Part shown: in pieces, positions 1 through 8,251 of the stretch
Position numbering within the stretch: the first letter of the stretch is position 1
How the letters are laid out: every line of letters begins with the position of its first letter
From: Bifidobacterium choerinum
GTDB taxonomy: Bacteria > Actinomycetota > Actinomycetes > Actinomycetales > Bifidobacteriaceae
DNA: 64,000 bases
Assembly: GCF_000741135.1 (NCBI RefSeq)
Contig: NZ_JGYU01000002.1
Coordinates: forward strand, 62,001 to 126,000
Direction of reading: 5' to 3'
Notes under the pieces: generated by a model
Told to the model about the DNA's origin: nothing
The model's input: only the letters and a program-made list of their open reading frames with translations
Databases searched by the model: none
Program-made: the position numbers and the translations under genes

Positions 1-1
1 C

Positions 2-328
2 GAGGATACGATGGGCAACGCGAAACGTGTCGGCGCCATTTTCAAACAGGCCGTGACCGACCTGATGGCCGACCATCCGTGCATCGGCGACGTGCGCGGC
101 GCCGGACTGTACATCGGATGCGAGATCGTGGCGCCCGGTACGAAGGACCCCGATCAGCCGACGGCACTCGACATCCTCGAGACGTTGCGCGACCACCATG
201 TGCTGACCTCGGTGTGCGGACGGTTCGGCAACATCCTCAAACTGCGGCCGCCGCTCGTGTTCACCGAGGACGACGTGGACATGTTCATCAGCGCGTTCGC
301 CACCACTCTTGAGGAACTCGGATGCTGA
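2..328 (+). CDS. C-terminal part of a class III aminotransferase (5' end outside window)
   Basis: The open frame is already running at the window edge, so only about the last 108 residues are present. They match the small C-terminal domain of PLP-dependent class III aminotransferases: a 'VRGAGLYIGCEI' strand, then 'VLTSVCGRFGNILKLRPPLVFTEDDVD', the usual final strand-helix where the carboxylate-binding arginine sits. The lysine that binds PLP would lie upstream, out of view, so the substrate cannot be told; aminobutyrate- or phospholyase-type members are possible. The stop overlaps the start of the GntR regulator by 7 bases, suggesting one transcript and regulation of the enzyme by that protein. 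The methionine at position 11 is internal, not the start. Confidence 0.8.
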   Translation, partial: EDTMGNAKRVGAIFKQAVTDLMADHPCIGDVRGAGLYIGCEIVAPGTKDPDQPTALDILETLRDHHVLTSVCGRFGNILKLRPPLVFTEDDVDMFISAFATTLEELGC

Positions 329-1071
329 CCCATCCCACCGCCGATGACGTCGTGCACAGAATACGATCCATCATCCGCACGCAGGAGCTCCGTCCGGGCG
401 AAAAGCTCGGATCCGAGCGCGCGCTCGCGGCATTGTTCGGCATTTCGCGCGCACTGCTCAGGCTTGCGCTCGCGCAGCTTGAACAGACCCATGAGATCGT
501 CCGCCGAATCGGACGCAACGGCGGCATCGTCATCGCCGACGGCAGGCTCGAACGCTCGCTGAACACGGTGGAATCGCTCACGCAGATCGCGAGGAGGCAA
601 GGCTGGCGACTCACGTCCACCGTGCTCAATGCGACGCTCACCACCGGGTCGCCTGCGGACCGCCGCCTGCTGCGTCTGCCCGACGGCCGCCCGATGGTCT
701 ATGCGATCACCCGTCTGCGCATGCTCAACGGCACGCCGCTTTCCCTTGAGGAGACCCATCTACCGGCATACCGTTTCGAGCGCTTCCTCGACCTCGACCT
801 GACCACATCCTTCTATGGGCATTTCGAGGACGACTACGGCATACACCCGAAGTTCGTCGACGAGACGCTCGACGTGACCGCCGCGGACATCGATCAGGCG
901 TCCCTTCTCGGCGCCACGGCGGGCGCACCACTGCTCCGCATCCACCGCATCACCGCCGACACGCATGGCTTGCCGTGCGAACGGGCAATCGACATGTACC
1001 GCTCCGACCGCATACGCTTCACGATGCATCATTCCGGCTTCGTGCGCCTGTCCGCCACACGCACGCCGTGA
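322..1071 (+). CDS. GntR/HutC-family transcriptional regulator with UTRA domain
   Basis: This 249-residue protein has an N-terminal winged helix (about residues 5-72, with 'LRPGEKLGSERALAALFGIS' typical of GntR) and a C-terminal UTRA ligand-binding domain (about 85-240, with 'GRPMVYAITRLRMLNGTPLSLEETHLP'). That layout is the HutC subfamily, repressors that leave DNA when they bind a small effector such as an amino acid derivative or sugar phosphate. The ATG lies inside the end of the aminotransferase gene, so the two are translationally coupled and the regulator probably controls that pathway. The effector cannot be inferred. Confidence 0.88.
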   Translation: MLTHPTADDVVHRIRSIIRTQELRPGEKLGSERALAALFGISRALLRLALAQLEQTHEIVRRIGRNGGIVIADGRLERSLNTVESLTQIARRQGWRLTSTVLNATLTTGSPADRRLLRLPDGRPMVYAITRLRMLNGTPLSLEETHLPAYRFERFLDLDLTTSFYGHFEDDYGIHPKFVDETLDVTAADIDQASLLGATAGAPLLRIHRITADTHGLPCERAIDMYRSDRIRFTMHHSGFVRLSATRTP

Positions 1072-1194
1072 CCACGCCAAGGCGCAAGGGCGGCGCTAGG
1101 ATAGTGGATGCCGCAAGACGCCCGGATGTGCGGACGGCGCGCCGGACGCACAGATCCACGAATGCGCGGCAGCGCGAGAACCGAGGAGAGAACC

Positions 1195-1809
1195 ATGCCG
1201 ATCACCGACGTCGTATTCGATTACTGCGGGGTGCTGCTGGACTGGCGCCCCGAGCTGACGATGGAGGGACTGGTGTCGACGCCGATCATCCGCCGCGTGC
1301 TCGACCGTGCCGACCCCCACGGCTTCTGGTACTACGACCTGATGAGCGACATCGGCTGGAGCCCCGAGCAGGTGCTCACCGACTTCCGCCGCCACCATCC
1401 GCACGACGACGACCTCAACGAGGCGATGCGCCTGTACTTCGCGAACTACCGCCGCGCCTTCGCCGGCATGATGCCCGGCATGCCGGCGCTGCTGCACGAC
1501 CTGCACGCGCGGGGCTACCGGCTGTGGGGCCTGACGAACTTCAGCACGCCGTTCGTCACGCTCGCGCACGCCGAGTTCCCGGCGATGCGTCTGCTCGGCG
1601 GCACGATCGTCTCCTCCGAGGAGCGCTGCGCGAAGCCCGACCCGCAGATCTACGCAATCGCGATCGAACGCTTCGGCCTCAAGCCCGAGCAGGCGATGTT
1701 CTTCGACGACAAGTTCGAGAACGCGCGCGCGGCGACCGAGGCCGGCATGCACGGCGTGCGCTTCCTCGACGCCGGCCAGGCGCTGCAGGCCGTGCGCGAC
1801 GCGCGCTGA
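1195..1809 (+). CDS. HAD-superfamily hydrolase (YihX-like)
   Basis: The 204-residue protein carries the four HAD motifs: motif I 'VVFDYCGVLLDW' (nucleophile D9), motif II 'LTNFS' near residue 114, motif III lysine in 'CAKPDPQIY', and motif IV 'FFDDKFENA'. In motif I the second acidic residue of the usual DxD is replaced by C11, as in the 'FDLGNV' group to which YihX-type phosphatases and epoxide-hydrolase N-domains belong, so phosphatase activity is likely but not certain. The ATG at 1195 follows GAGGAG; upstream in-frame starts have no ribosome site. It stands alone, just upstream of fucO. Confidence 0.85.
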   Translation: MPITDVVFDYCGVLLDWRPELTMEGLVSTPIIRRVLDRADPHGFWYYDLMSDIGWSPEQVLTDFRRHHPHDDDLNEAMRLYFANYRRAFAGMMPGMPALLHDLHARGYRLWGLTNFSTPFVTLAHAEFPAMRLLGGTIVSSEERCAKPDPQIYAIAIERFGLKPEQAMFFDDKFENARAATEAGMHGVRFLDAGQALQAVRDAR

Positions 1810-1925
1810 GATGGTCGTAAGAGCGGGAAATCAAAGAGATTTGCCCGCCCACGCCCGCCCGACTACGCTGGATATTTGTGGCCACGATGTTGTGGCCGCC
1901 TATGTACGAAAGGAAGCGTAGCTGT

Positions 1926-3077
1926 ATGGTCTACCGCATGATTTTCAACCAGACCGCCTATTTCGGACGTGGCGCCATCAACGAGATCCCGAAGGAGGTG
2001 AAGTCCCGCGGCTTCCACAAGGCGTTCATCGTCACCGACCCGGTGCTCGTCAAGAACGGCACCGCGAAGAAGGTCACCGATGTGCTTGACGCCGCCGGCA
2101 TCCCCTATGTGATCTACGACGACGTCCAGCCGAACCCGCCGGTCGAGAACATCCAGCACGGCGTCGAGGAGTTCAATAAGTCCGGTGCCGACTTCCTGAT
2201 CGGCCTCGGCGGCGGCAGCCCGCAGGACACCTGCAAGGGCATCGGCATCGTCGCCGCGAACCCGGAGTTCTCCGACGTGCTCTCGTTGGAGGGCGTCGCC
2301 GACACGAAGCATCCGAGCGTGCCGATCTTCGGCGTGCCGACGACGGCCGGCACCGCGTCCGAGACGACGATCAACTACGTCATCACCGACACGGCGAACA
2401 AGCGCAAGTTCGTCGCCGTCGACCCGCATGACATCCCGGTCGCGGCCTTCGTCGACCCGGATCTGACCGACGGCATGCCGCGCGGCCTGAAGGTCGCCAC
2501 TGGCCTCGACGCGCTGACGCATGCGATCGAAAGCGTCATCACGCCGGGCGCGTGGAGCCTGTCGGACGCGCTGTCGATGCAGACGATCCGCATGATCGCG
2601 CACAATCTGGCGAAGAGCGTCGAAGGGGACAAGGAGGCCGGCGAGCAGATGGCCTACGCCTCGTACATCACCGGCATGTCCTATTCGAACGTCGGTCTCG
2701 GCCTCGTGCATGGCATGGCGCATCCGCTCGGCGGCCGCCTCGGCGTCGCGCACGGCGTCGCGAACGGTATCCTGCTCGCTCCGGTCATGGCATACAACAA
2801 GGACTATTCGGGCGAGAAGTACCGCGACATCGCCGACGCCTTCGGCGTCGAGGACGCCTACACCGGCGACCTCGAGCATGTGCGCGACGAAGCTGTCGAG
2901 GCCATCGCGCAGCTGACGCGCGACCTGGGCAACCCGACGACGATCAGCGAGGTCGGCGCCACCGAGGACGACCTCGACGCGCTCGCCGCGGACGCCGCCG
3001 CCGATGTCTGCACGCCGGGCAATCCGCGCCCGGCGACGAAGGAGGACATCCTCGAGCTCTACCGCAGCCTGATGTGA
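1926..3077 (+). CDS. fucO: Lactaldehyde reductase (iron-dependent alcohol dehydrogenase)
   Basis: The 383-residue protein equals Escherichia coli FucO in length and follows it throughout: 'FGRGAINEIPKEVKSRG', the dinucleotide motif 'GLGGGSPQDTCKGIGIV', 'TTAGTASE', and the metal-binding histidines in 'GLVHGMAHPLGG' and 'GVAHGVANGI'. FucO reduces L-lactaldehyde to (S)-1,2-propanediol with NADH. In bifidobacteria this step serves breakdown of fucose and rhamnose, important for growth on mucin or milk glycans. The ATG at 1926 has AGGAAG upstream; the ORF start 48 bases earlier has none. No other fucose genes are in the window. It ends against convergent jag, with hairpins between. Confidence 0.93.
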   Translation: MVYRMIFNQTAYFGRGAINEIPKEVKSRGFHKAFIVTDPVLVKNGTAKKVTDVLDAAGIPYVIYDDVQPNPPVENIQHGVEEFNKSGADFLIGLGGGSPQDTCKGIGIVAANPEFSDVLSLEGVADTKHPSVPIFGVPTTAGTASETTINYVITDTANKRKFVAVDPHDIPVAAFVDPDLTDGMPRGLKVATGLDALTHAIESVITPGAWSLSDALSMQTIRMIAHNLAKSVEGDKEAGEQMAYASYITGMSYSNVGLGLVHGMAHPLGGRLGVAHGVANGILLAPVMAYNKDYSGEKYRDIADAFGVEDAYTGDLEHVRDEAVEAIAQLTRDLGNPTTISEVGATEDDLDALAADAAADVCTPGNPRPATKEDILELYRSLM

Positions 3078-3082
3078 CCGCC

Positions 3083-3166
3083 GGCGCCGCGGACGTCATC
3101 CAGTGGCGTCCGTGGCGCCATATGCGCGAGGGGTGCGCGAACCATGTGGCTCGTGCGCCCCTCGCG
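3083..3166. terminator. Paired hairpins between convergent fucO and jag
   Basis: Two hairpins fill the gap: 3083-3095 pairs with 3107-3119 (13 bp, one mismatch), and 3125-3138 pairs with about 3152-3166 (CGCGAGGGG... / ...CCCCTCGCG with wobble pairs). Neither has a T-run, but hairpins between convergent genes in GC-rich Actinobacteria commonly end transcription from both sides. Confidence 0.5.
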
Positions 3167-3183
3167 TTCGTTCAGCCGACCGA

Positions 3184-3726
3184 TCAGTCCTCGACGATGT
3201 ACTCGTCGTCCTCGAGCTCGTCGTCGTCGGCGTCGTTGTACTTGAGGTAGATCGTCACGTAGCGCTTCGGCTCCTCGCCGTGCGAACGCGAACGCAGGCC
3301 CTCGTCGCGCACGACGTCGTGGATGATCTTGCGCTCGAAGGAGTTCATCGGCTTGAGGTCGACCGGCTCGCCGGTCTCTCGCACGTCATCGATGGCGTCG
3401 AGCGCCATGTCGCGCAGGATCTGGCGCTTGCGCTTGAGGAAGCCGTCGACGTCGACGATCAGGTGCGAGCGTTCGCCGGTCTCCTGCTGCACGGCGAGGC
3501 GGCACAGCTGCTGCAGCGCGTCCACGACCTCGCCGTTGCGGCCGATCAGATGTTTGATGTCGGTGTCGTCGTCGGCCACGATCTGCACCATCGGGCGGCC
3601 GTTGCGCACGCCCATCTCGATGTCGCCCTCGTAGTCGGCGATGTCGAGCAGACCCTCGAGATAGTCGGCTGCGATGTCGGCCTCGCGGTCCAGCTGCTCC
3701 ACGCTTCGTTCTTCGTCCTGCACCAT
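3184..3726 (-). CDS. jag: Jag/KhpB-type KH-R3H RNA-binding protein
   Basis: The 180-residue protein has an acidic start, a KH domain (about 45-115, with the GxxG-type loop 'LIGRNGEVVDALQQL') and a C-terminal R3H domain (about 118-178, with 'MNSFERKIIHDVV'). Jag (KhpB) binds RNA and is almost always encoded beside yidC, as here. The true start is the ATG at 3726, preceded by AAGGAG; the 46 extra upstream residues in the open frame are not protein-like. It is the last gene of the minus-strand rpmH-rnpA-yidD-yidC-jag set. In many Actinobacteria rsmG and parAB follow it; here convergent fucO does. Confidence 0.92.
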   Translation of the reverse strand: MVQDEERSVEQLDREADIAADYLEGLLDIADYEGDIEMGVRNGRPMVQIVADDDTDIKHLIGRNGEVVDALQQLCRLAVQQETGERSHLIVDVDGFLKRKRQILRDMALDAIDDVRETGEPVDLKPMNSFERKIIHDVVRDEGLRSRSHGEEPKRYVTIYLKYNDADDDELEDDEYIVED

Positions 3727-3891
3727 ACGCACTCCTTGCATGCATTGGAATGTTCTCAATACTGTAAAAATCGTTCGGTCCGGGGAACGTTCCGCCGGAC
3801 ATACACGCCTGTAGGTCACCAGTGTAGGGCAGTCCCCCGCCACCCGACATGGCCGGGCGCGCACGGCGTAGCGTGACGGGCCCCGATATGA

Positions 3892-3926
3892 CGGTTCCCA
3901 CGGCCGATCGACGACCGTGGGAACCG
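3892..3926. terminator. 12-bp perfect hairpin between yidC and jag
   Basis: CGGTTCCCACGG (3892-3903) pairs perfectly with CCGTGGGAACCG (3915-3926). It lies 19 bases past the yidC stop and 166 bases before jag. There is no T-run, so it may be a partial terminator or processing site that lowers jag expression relative to yidC. Confidence 0.45.
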
Positions 3927-3944
3927 TGGAAAGCGGCGGAAACG

Positions 3945-4949
3945 CTACTTCTTCTTGCGCTTCTTGCGCTGGGGCTGCTGGCGCTGGTGGCCCTGCACGC
4001 TCCTGCGCTCCTCCTCTTCCTTCGCCTTGATGAGCTCCTCCTCCTCAAGCGAGGGACGGCCTTCGCGTTCGCGTTTCCTGTTCTCGTTGTCGTGGTCGCG
4101 CTTCTCCTTGTCGAGCGCGGCCGGCGAACCGGGCGTCGGGAACTCGCGCAGCTGCCAGAACGAACGCAGCAGGTTGCAGATGTTGTTCGCGAGCCAGTAG
4201 ACGAGCACGGCGAACGGCATCGCGACGCCGGAGAAGACGTACATGATCGGGAAGATCCACAGCATCATCTTCTGCATGCGTTCGGTCTGCTTGTTCATCG
4301 ACGCCGGCGCCGTGTTGCGGCGCATCGTGTTCCACTGCATGTACCACAGGCACGCGCACATCGCGAACACGAAGATCGCGATGACGACCTTGCCGCTCGT
4401 CCCGGCCGTCGTGAAGGTGTCGGAGACCTTCGTGCCGAAGAAGGTCGTCTCCGAGAACTCCTGTGCGGTCGCCACGTCGAAGGCGCCGAGCGGGTCGCGT
4501 TTGCCGCGCGCGATGTACGGGATCGCCGAGAGCACGTAGAACATGCACATGAAGACCGGGCCCTGGATGAGCATCGGCAGGCACGACCCCGCCGGATTGG
4601 CGTGGTTGTCCTTGTAGAGCTTCATCATCTCGCGCTGCATCGCTTCCTTGCTCGCAGGATCGTTCTTGCCCTTGTACTTGTTCTGGATCTTCATCATCTT
4701 CGGCTGGATCGCCTGCATGCCGCGCATCGACTTCATCTGCTTGTAGAACAGCGGGAAGACGCAGGCCTGCACGACGATCACGAGGAAGATGATCGACAGC
4801 ACCCAGGAAAGGCCCACGGCCGGCATGCCGATGAGCGTGAGCAGTTTGTGGAACCAGTACATGACCTGCGTCATGAGCCACTCGACCGGGGTCAGCAGCT
4901 TGTACAGCCACCCCCAGAAACCGCTGTCCAATAAGAAATTATCCGTCAT
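3945..4949 (-). CDS. yidC: Membrane protein insertase YidC
   Basis: This is a 334-residue YidC/Oxa1 protein that inserts and folds inner-membrane proteins, alone or with SecYEG. Visible: a first membrane segment followed by 'LSWVLSIIFLVIVVQACVFPLFYKQMKSMRGMQAIQPKM', with the groove arginine/lysine region and the cytoplasmic hairpin (about 75-110), further membrane helices near 125-145, 190-210 and 225-255, and a long charged tail rich in K, R and E ending 'RKKRKKK', typical of Gram-positive YidC, which uses the tail to dock ribosomes. The ATG at 4949 has AAGGAG upstream, overlapping the end of yidD; the two genes are 10 bases apart. Confidence 0.96.
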   Translation of the reverse strand: MTDNFLLDSGFWGWLYKLLTPVEWLMTQVMYWFHKLLTLIGMPAVGLSWVLSIIFLVIVVQACVFPLFYKQMKSMRGMQAIQPKMMKIQNKYKGKNDPASKEAMQREMMKLYKDNHANPAGSCLPMLIQGPVFMCMFYVLSAIPYIARGKRDPLGAFDVATAQEFSETTFFGTKVSDTFTTAGTSGKVVIAIFVFAMCACLWYMQWNTMRRNTAPASMNKQTERMQKMMLWIFPIMYVFSGVAMPFAVLVYWLANNICNLLRSFWQLREFPTPGSPAALDKEKRDHDNENRKREREGRPSLEEEELIKAKEEEERRSVQGHQRQQPQRKKRKKK

Positions 4950-4959
4950 ATCTGGCCGT

Positions 4960-5268
4960 TCACTCCTTCTCGTCGTCGGGCAGAGGGGTCAGCCGCGGCT
5001 CTTCGTGCGCGCGCGACCAAGGGAATCTGTAGAACAGGGAGAACCGCTGCGGCACGTCGTCGATGCCTCCCGAACTCCACGGGCGGCAACGCAGCAGGCG
5101 CAGCGCGGCGAGCATGCCGCCGCGCACGGCGCCGTAGCGGCGGATCGCCTGGATCGCGTAGTTCGAGCAACTGGGGTAATAACGGCACGAGGGCGGGGTG
5201 TTCGCCGAAATCCGCCGCTGATACCAGCGGATGCAGCGAATCATCGCCCGCCCTGCATGACTCGTCAT
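4960..5268 (-). CDS. yidD: Membrane protein insertion efficiency factor YidD
   Basis: The 102-residue protein has the YidD signature: 'IRWYQRRIS', the cysteine motif 'CRYYPSCSNYAIQAI' and 'RLLRCRPWSSGGIDDVP'. YidD is a small membrane-associated protein that helps YidC- and Sec-dependent insertion. Its ATG (5268-5266) shares its A with the rnpA stop, so the two are coupled. The tail after residue 75 is acidic and variable, normal for the family. Confidence 0.94.
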   Translation of the reverse strand: MTSHAGRAMIRCIRWYQRRISANTPPSCRYYPSCSNYAIQAIRRYGAVRGGMLAALRLLRCRPWSSGGIDDVPQRFSLFYRFPWSRAHEEPRLTPLPDDEKE

Positions 5269-5624
5269 CAACGTGCCGTCTTGCGTCGCACCGCGCGGAA
5301 CAGCTGCGCCATCTGCGCGTCGAGCGACGCGAAGGACGCGTGCGCCGCGCTCGGCTTGGCGCGCAGCACGACGCTGCAGCGCTCGGGGAGCTCGTCCTCG
5401 TAGCGTTGCGCAAGCACGCGGAAACGGCGTTTCACCGTGTTGCGTACGACCGCGTTCCCCACCGCCTTGGAAACGGCCAGCCCCACATGTCTGGATGCAC
5501 CGCCGGCGCCGCCGTCATCGGTGTCGTCGGGCATCAGATAGTGCACGACGACGTCGTCGCCGGAGACCTTCCGACGGCGCCGCAGCACGGCGACGAAATC
5601 GCGGTGGCTTCTGAGCCGTTCCAC
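5268..5624 (-). CDS. rnpA: Ribonuclease P protein component
   Basis: The 118-residue basic protein is the protein subunit of RNase P, which trims tRNA 5' ends with the M1 RNA. The start '[23 protein letters not shown]', the central '[25 protein letters not shown]' (the RNR motif that contacts RNA) and the length all fit. The start is GTG at 5624. It lies between rpmH and yidD, the universal bacterial order. An insertion '[14 protein letters not shown]' lengthens one loop. Confidence 0.95.
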   Translation of the reverse strand: MERLRSHRDFVAVLRRRRKVSGDDVVVHYLMPDDTDDGGAGGASRHVGLAVSKAVGNAVVRNTVKRRFRVLAQRYEDELPERCSVVLRAKPSAAHASFASLDAQMAQLFRAVRRKTAR

Positions 5625-5647
5625 TTTCGTCCGACTGAAACGAAAAC

Positions 5648-5782
5648 TCAGGCGGAAAGGGTCTTGCGGCCCTTGGCGCGACGGCGGTTGATCAGCGCGC
5701 GGCCGGAACGCGTGCGCATGCGGGCACGGAAGCCGTGCTTCATGTGGCGACGACGGTTGTTCGGCTGGAATGTCCTCTTCAT
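5648..5782 (-). CDS. rpmH: 50S ribosomal protein L34
   Basis: A 44-residue frame too short for ordinary ORF lists: it begins '[20 protein letters not shown]' and ends '[12 protein letters not shown]', the near-invariant L34 sequence. L34 is a small basic protein of the large ribosomal subunit. It is the first gene of the minus-strand run and diverges from dnaA, the standard arrangement next to bacterial origins. Confidence 0.98.
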   Translation of the reverse strand: MKRTFQPNNRRRHMKHGFRARMRTRSGRALINRRRAKGRKTLSA

Positions 5783-6133
5783 AGTTTCATGCTCCCGTTA
5801 GGTAGGTCGGTGGGCCATGCGTGCATGCATGACTTCGCTTGAGACAATCTCTACCAATTTACCGATACCCCTATACCTCAGCGCGCGGCGGCGACATGCG
5901 GGCATGCGGGGAGCGTCTGCGACACGCCCGGGGAACGTCGTGGAACATCGTCGCCGGCCGTCCACAGGGCAGTGCCGATATACTGGGGAAAGCCGGGGGA
6001 AGTTATGCACAACGCGCAGCGGCGCCAACGCAAAAACCCAGCATTTCCGCTATGCGAGCTTGTGGATAACTTCCATCAGTCAGAGTAAGAATGACCTGTT
6101 ACGCATGTGTATACAACTGATGGAGACGAAATC
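5783..6133 (+). promoter_or_regulatory. rpmH-dnaA divergent intergenic region with DnaA boxes
   Basis: This 351-base region holds no gene. It must carry the divergent promoters of rpmH and dnaA. A perfect minus-orientation DnaA box TGTGGATAA is at 6061-6069 and a variant TTATGCACA at 6003-6011, both just upstream of dnaA, the usual place for DnaA to repress its own gene. The run of A/T at 6086-6119 is the likely dnaA promoter area. Confidence 0.7.
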
Positions 6134-7762
6134 ATGAGCGAAGCAAGCAACGACCCGGCGGCCAAGGCCGCCGTCATATGGTCGAACGCGCTCGAACTGC
6201 TTCGGAAGAACTCGTCGCTGACCGCCCGTGAGAAGGGCTGGTTCGAGGGCGTGGTCCCCGAGGCGCTCTTCGGCACCAACATCATCCTCGCCGTCGAGAA
6301 CAGCGAGACGCAGCATGTGCTGCAGACGGAGCTCAACGACGAGCTGCTGCAGGCGCTGCGCATCGCGAACGGCGGCGTCGACCTCTTCCCCGCCTTCAAG
6401 ATCGCGGTGCGCGCGAACGAGCCCGAGCAGCCGGTGCTGCCGGTCACCGCGCTGAGCGAGGAGGCGCCGCGCGGCGACACGCGCAAGCGCCAGCCACTGC
6501 CCGAACCGGAGCCGGCGCCCGAGCCGGTCGTCGTGCAGCAGCCGCCGAAGACGACGCACTACGACGCCGCCGTCGTGCAGACCTTCGAGGATTCGATGGG
6601 CGACGACCTCGACCCGGCGTCGGCGGCGACGATGTCGACGTCGCTCACCGGCGCGGCCGACGTGTTCAAGGGACGCTTCGGCCGCTCCCCGCAGCCGATG
6701 ATCGACCCGGAGACGCATCTCAACCCGTCGGACACCTTCGACACCTTCGTGCCGGGCGACTCGAACCGCTTCGCACGCACCGTCGCGCTCGCCGTTGCCG
6801 AAGGCGGCGGCAGCGACTTCAACCCGCTGTGCGTCTACGGCGGATCGGGCCTGGGCAAAACGCATCTGCTCAACGCGATCGGCAACTACTCATTGATCAA
6901 GCAGCCCGGCACCCGCGTGCGCTATGTGACGAGCGAGGAGTTCACGAACGAGTTCATCGACTCGCTGCGCATGGACGCCGGCACGAAGTCCGGCTCGAGC
7001 CGCGTGACGGCGTTCAACCGCAAGTACCGCGAGGTCGACGTCCTGCTCATCGACGACATCCAGTTCCTCGGCGGCAAGACCGAGACGCTCGAGCAGTTCT
7101 TCCACACCTTCAACAGCCTGTACCAGGCGAACAAGCGCATCGTCATCGCCTCCGACGTGCCTCCGAAGAACCTCAAGGACTTCGAGTCGCGCCTGATCTC
7201 GCGCTTCGAGCAGGGCATCACCGTCGACGTCAAGCCGCCGGACCTCGAGACGCGCATCGCGATCCTGCGGATGATCGCGTCGAACTCCGGGATGCGCGTG
7301 CCCTACGACGTCCTCGACCTGATCGCCGAACGCTTCACCGAGAACATCCGCGAGCTCGAGGGCGCGCTCAACCGCGTCACTGCGCTCGCCTCGCTCAACG
7401 GCCAGCCGGTCACCGTCGCACTCGCCGAGCAGACACTGCAGGACTTCTTCTCGACCGACATCGAGGTCAAGCCGACCGACATCATCGGCCGCGTCGCGAA
7501 GTACTTCCATCTGACCTTCGACGACATCGTCGGCCCGCAGCGCAACCGCAACATCACGCTCGCCCGCCAGATCGCGATGTATCTGACGCGCGACCTGACG
7601 AGCATGAGCCTCGTCAACATCGGCCAGGTCTTCGGCGGCCGCGACCACACGACGGTCATGCACAACATCAAGATCGTCTCGGACGGCATGAAGCAGAAGC
7701 AGGAGATCTACAACTACGTCACCGAACTGACGGTGCTGCTGCGCCAGCGCAACACCAAATGA
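6134..7762 (+). CDS. dnaA: Chromosomal replication initiator protein DnaA
   Basis: The 542-residue protein has all four DnaA domains: an N-terminal DnaB-contact domain ('VIWSNALELLRKNSSLTAREKGWF'), a proline/glutamate-rich linker (about 120-200), the AAA+ ATPase with Walker A 'GGSGLGKTHLLNAIG' and Walker B 'VLLIDDIQFL', the sensor region 'SRLISRFEQG', and the DNA-binding domain with the signature 'GQVFGGRDHTTVMHN'. It binds DnaA boxes and melts oriC. The ATG at 6134 is preceded by GGAG and starts 'MSEASND'; the ORF start at 6107 adds nine unlikely residues. DnaA boxes lie on both sides of the gene. Confidence 0.98.
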   Translation: MSEASNDPAAKAAVIWSNALELLRKNSSLTAREKGWFEGVVPEALFGTNIILAVENSETQHVLQTELNDELLQALRIANGGVDLFPAFKIAVRANEPEQPVLPVTALSEEAPRGDTRKRQPLPEPEPAPEPVVVQQPPKTTHYDAAVVQTFEDSMGDDLDPASAATMSTSLTGAADVFKGRFGRSPQPMIDPETHLNPSDTFDTFVPGDSNRFARTVALAVAEGGGSDFNPLCVYGGSGLGKTHLLNAIGNYSLIKQPGTRVRYVTSEEFTNEFIDSLRMDAGTKSGSSRVTAFNRKYREVDVLLIDDIQFLGGKTETLEQFFHTFNSLYQANKRIVIASDVPPKNLKDFESRLISRFEQGITVDVKPPDLETRIAILRMIASNSGMRVPYDVLDLIAERFTENIRELEGALNRVTALASLNGQPVTVALAEQTLQDFFSTDIEVKPTDIIGRVAKYFHLTFDDIVGPQRNRNITLARQIAMYLTRDLTSMSLVNIGQVFGGRDHTTVMHNIKIVSDGMKQKQEIYNYVTELTVLLRQRNTK

Positions 7763-7856
7763 CCGACGGAGACCGGACGGTCCGGGCGCGCGGCGTTCCC
7801 GACTGTGGATGCTGCGCGCTCGCGACACACCTCGCCATGCCGATTGCGACATAAAG

Positions 7857-8089
7857 TTTTCCACATGGTTATCCACAGTTGTTGGCAAAACCGGTGGATA
7901 TCGCGGGGAAAACGCCGAAATCGGCTGTGGATAACCCGTGGAGAGAAGCAGTCAAAATGTGAATAGCCGCTCGGTCCCCATCGCCATGTGGAAAAACCGG
8001 CCTTTTATCCACAGCCGATGCAGAAGTTATCCACATGCCTTGAATGTGGATAAACCGCCGCCCTGTAAGGCTCGCGAAGGTTTTCCACA
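7857..8089. other. Chromosomal origin of replication (oriC) between dnaA and dnaN
   Basis: Perfect DnaA boxes are at 7869-7877 (+, TTATCCACA), 7926-7934 (-), 8005-8013 (+), 8027-8035 (+) and 8045-8053 (-). Near-matches TTTTCCACA or its complement are at 7857-7865, 7987-7995 and 8081-8089. The less GC-rich stretch about 8100-8165 between the last box and dnaN is the likely unwinding element. Five exact 9-mers in 185 bases of GC-rich DNA cannot be chance, and the dnaA-dnaN position is classical. The whole 7763-8251 gap holds no gene. Confidence 0.95.
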
Positions 8090-8251
8090 TATCCACCGCG
8101 CTGATGATGGTGATGAATCCTTTTGTACTTAAATCTCATCATGACCATCAACCACCCAAGGCTGCGCCCTGCGCTTCGCCTCGACGAACGAAGCAAAGAG
8201 CAGTTAGAATGAATGCCAGACTCACCAATCGTCAACAGTCAAGGAAAGCGC

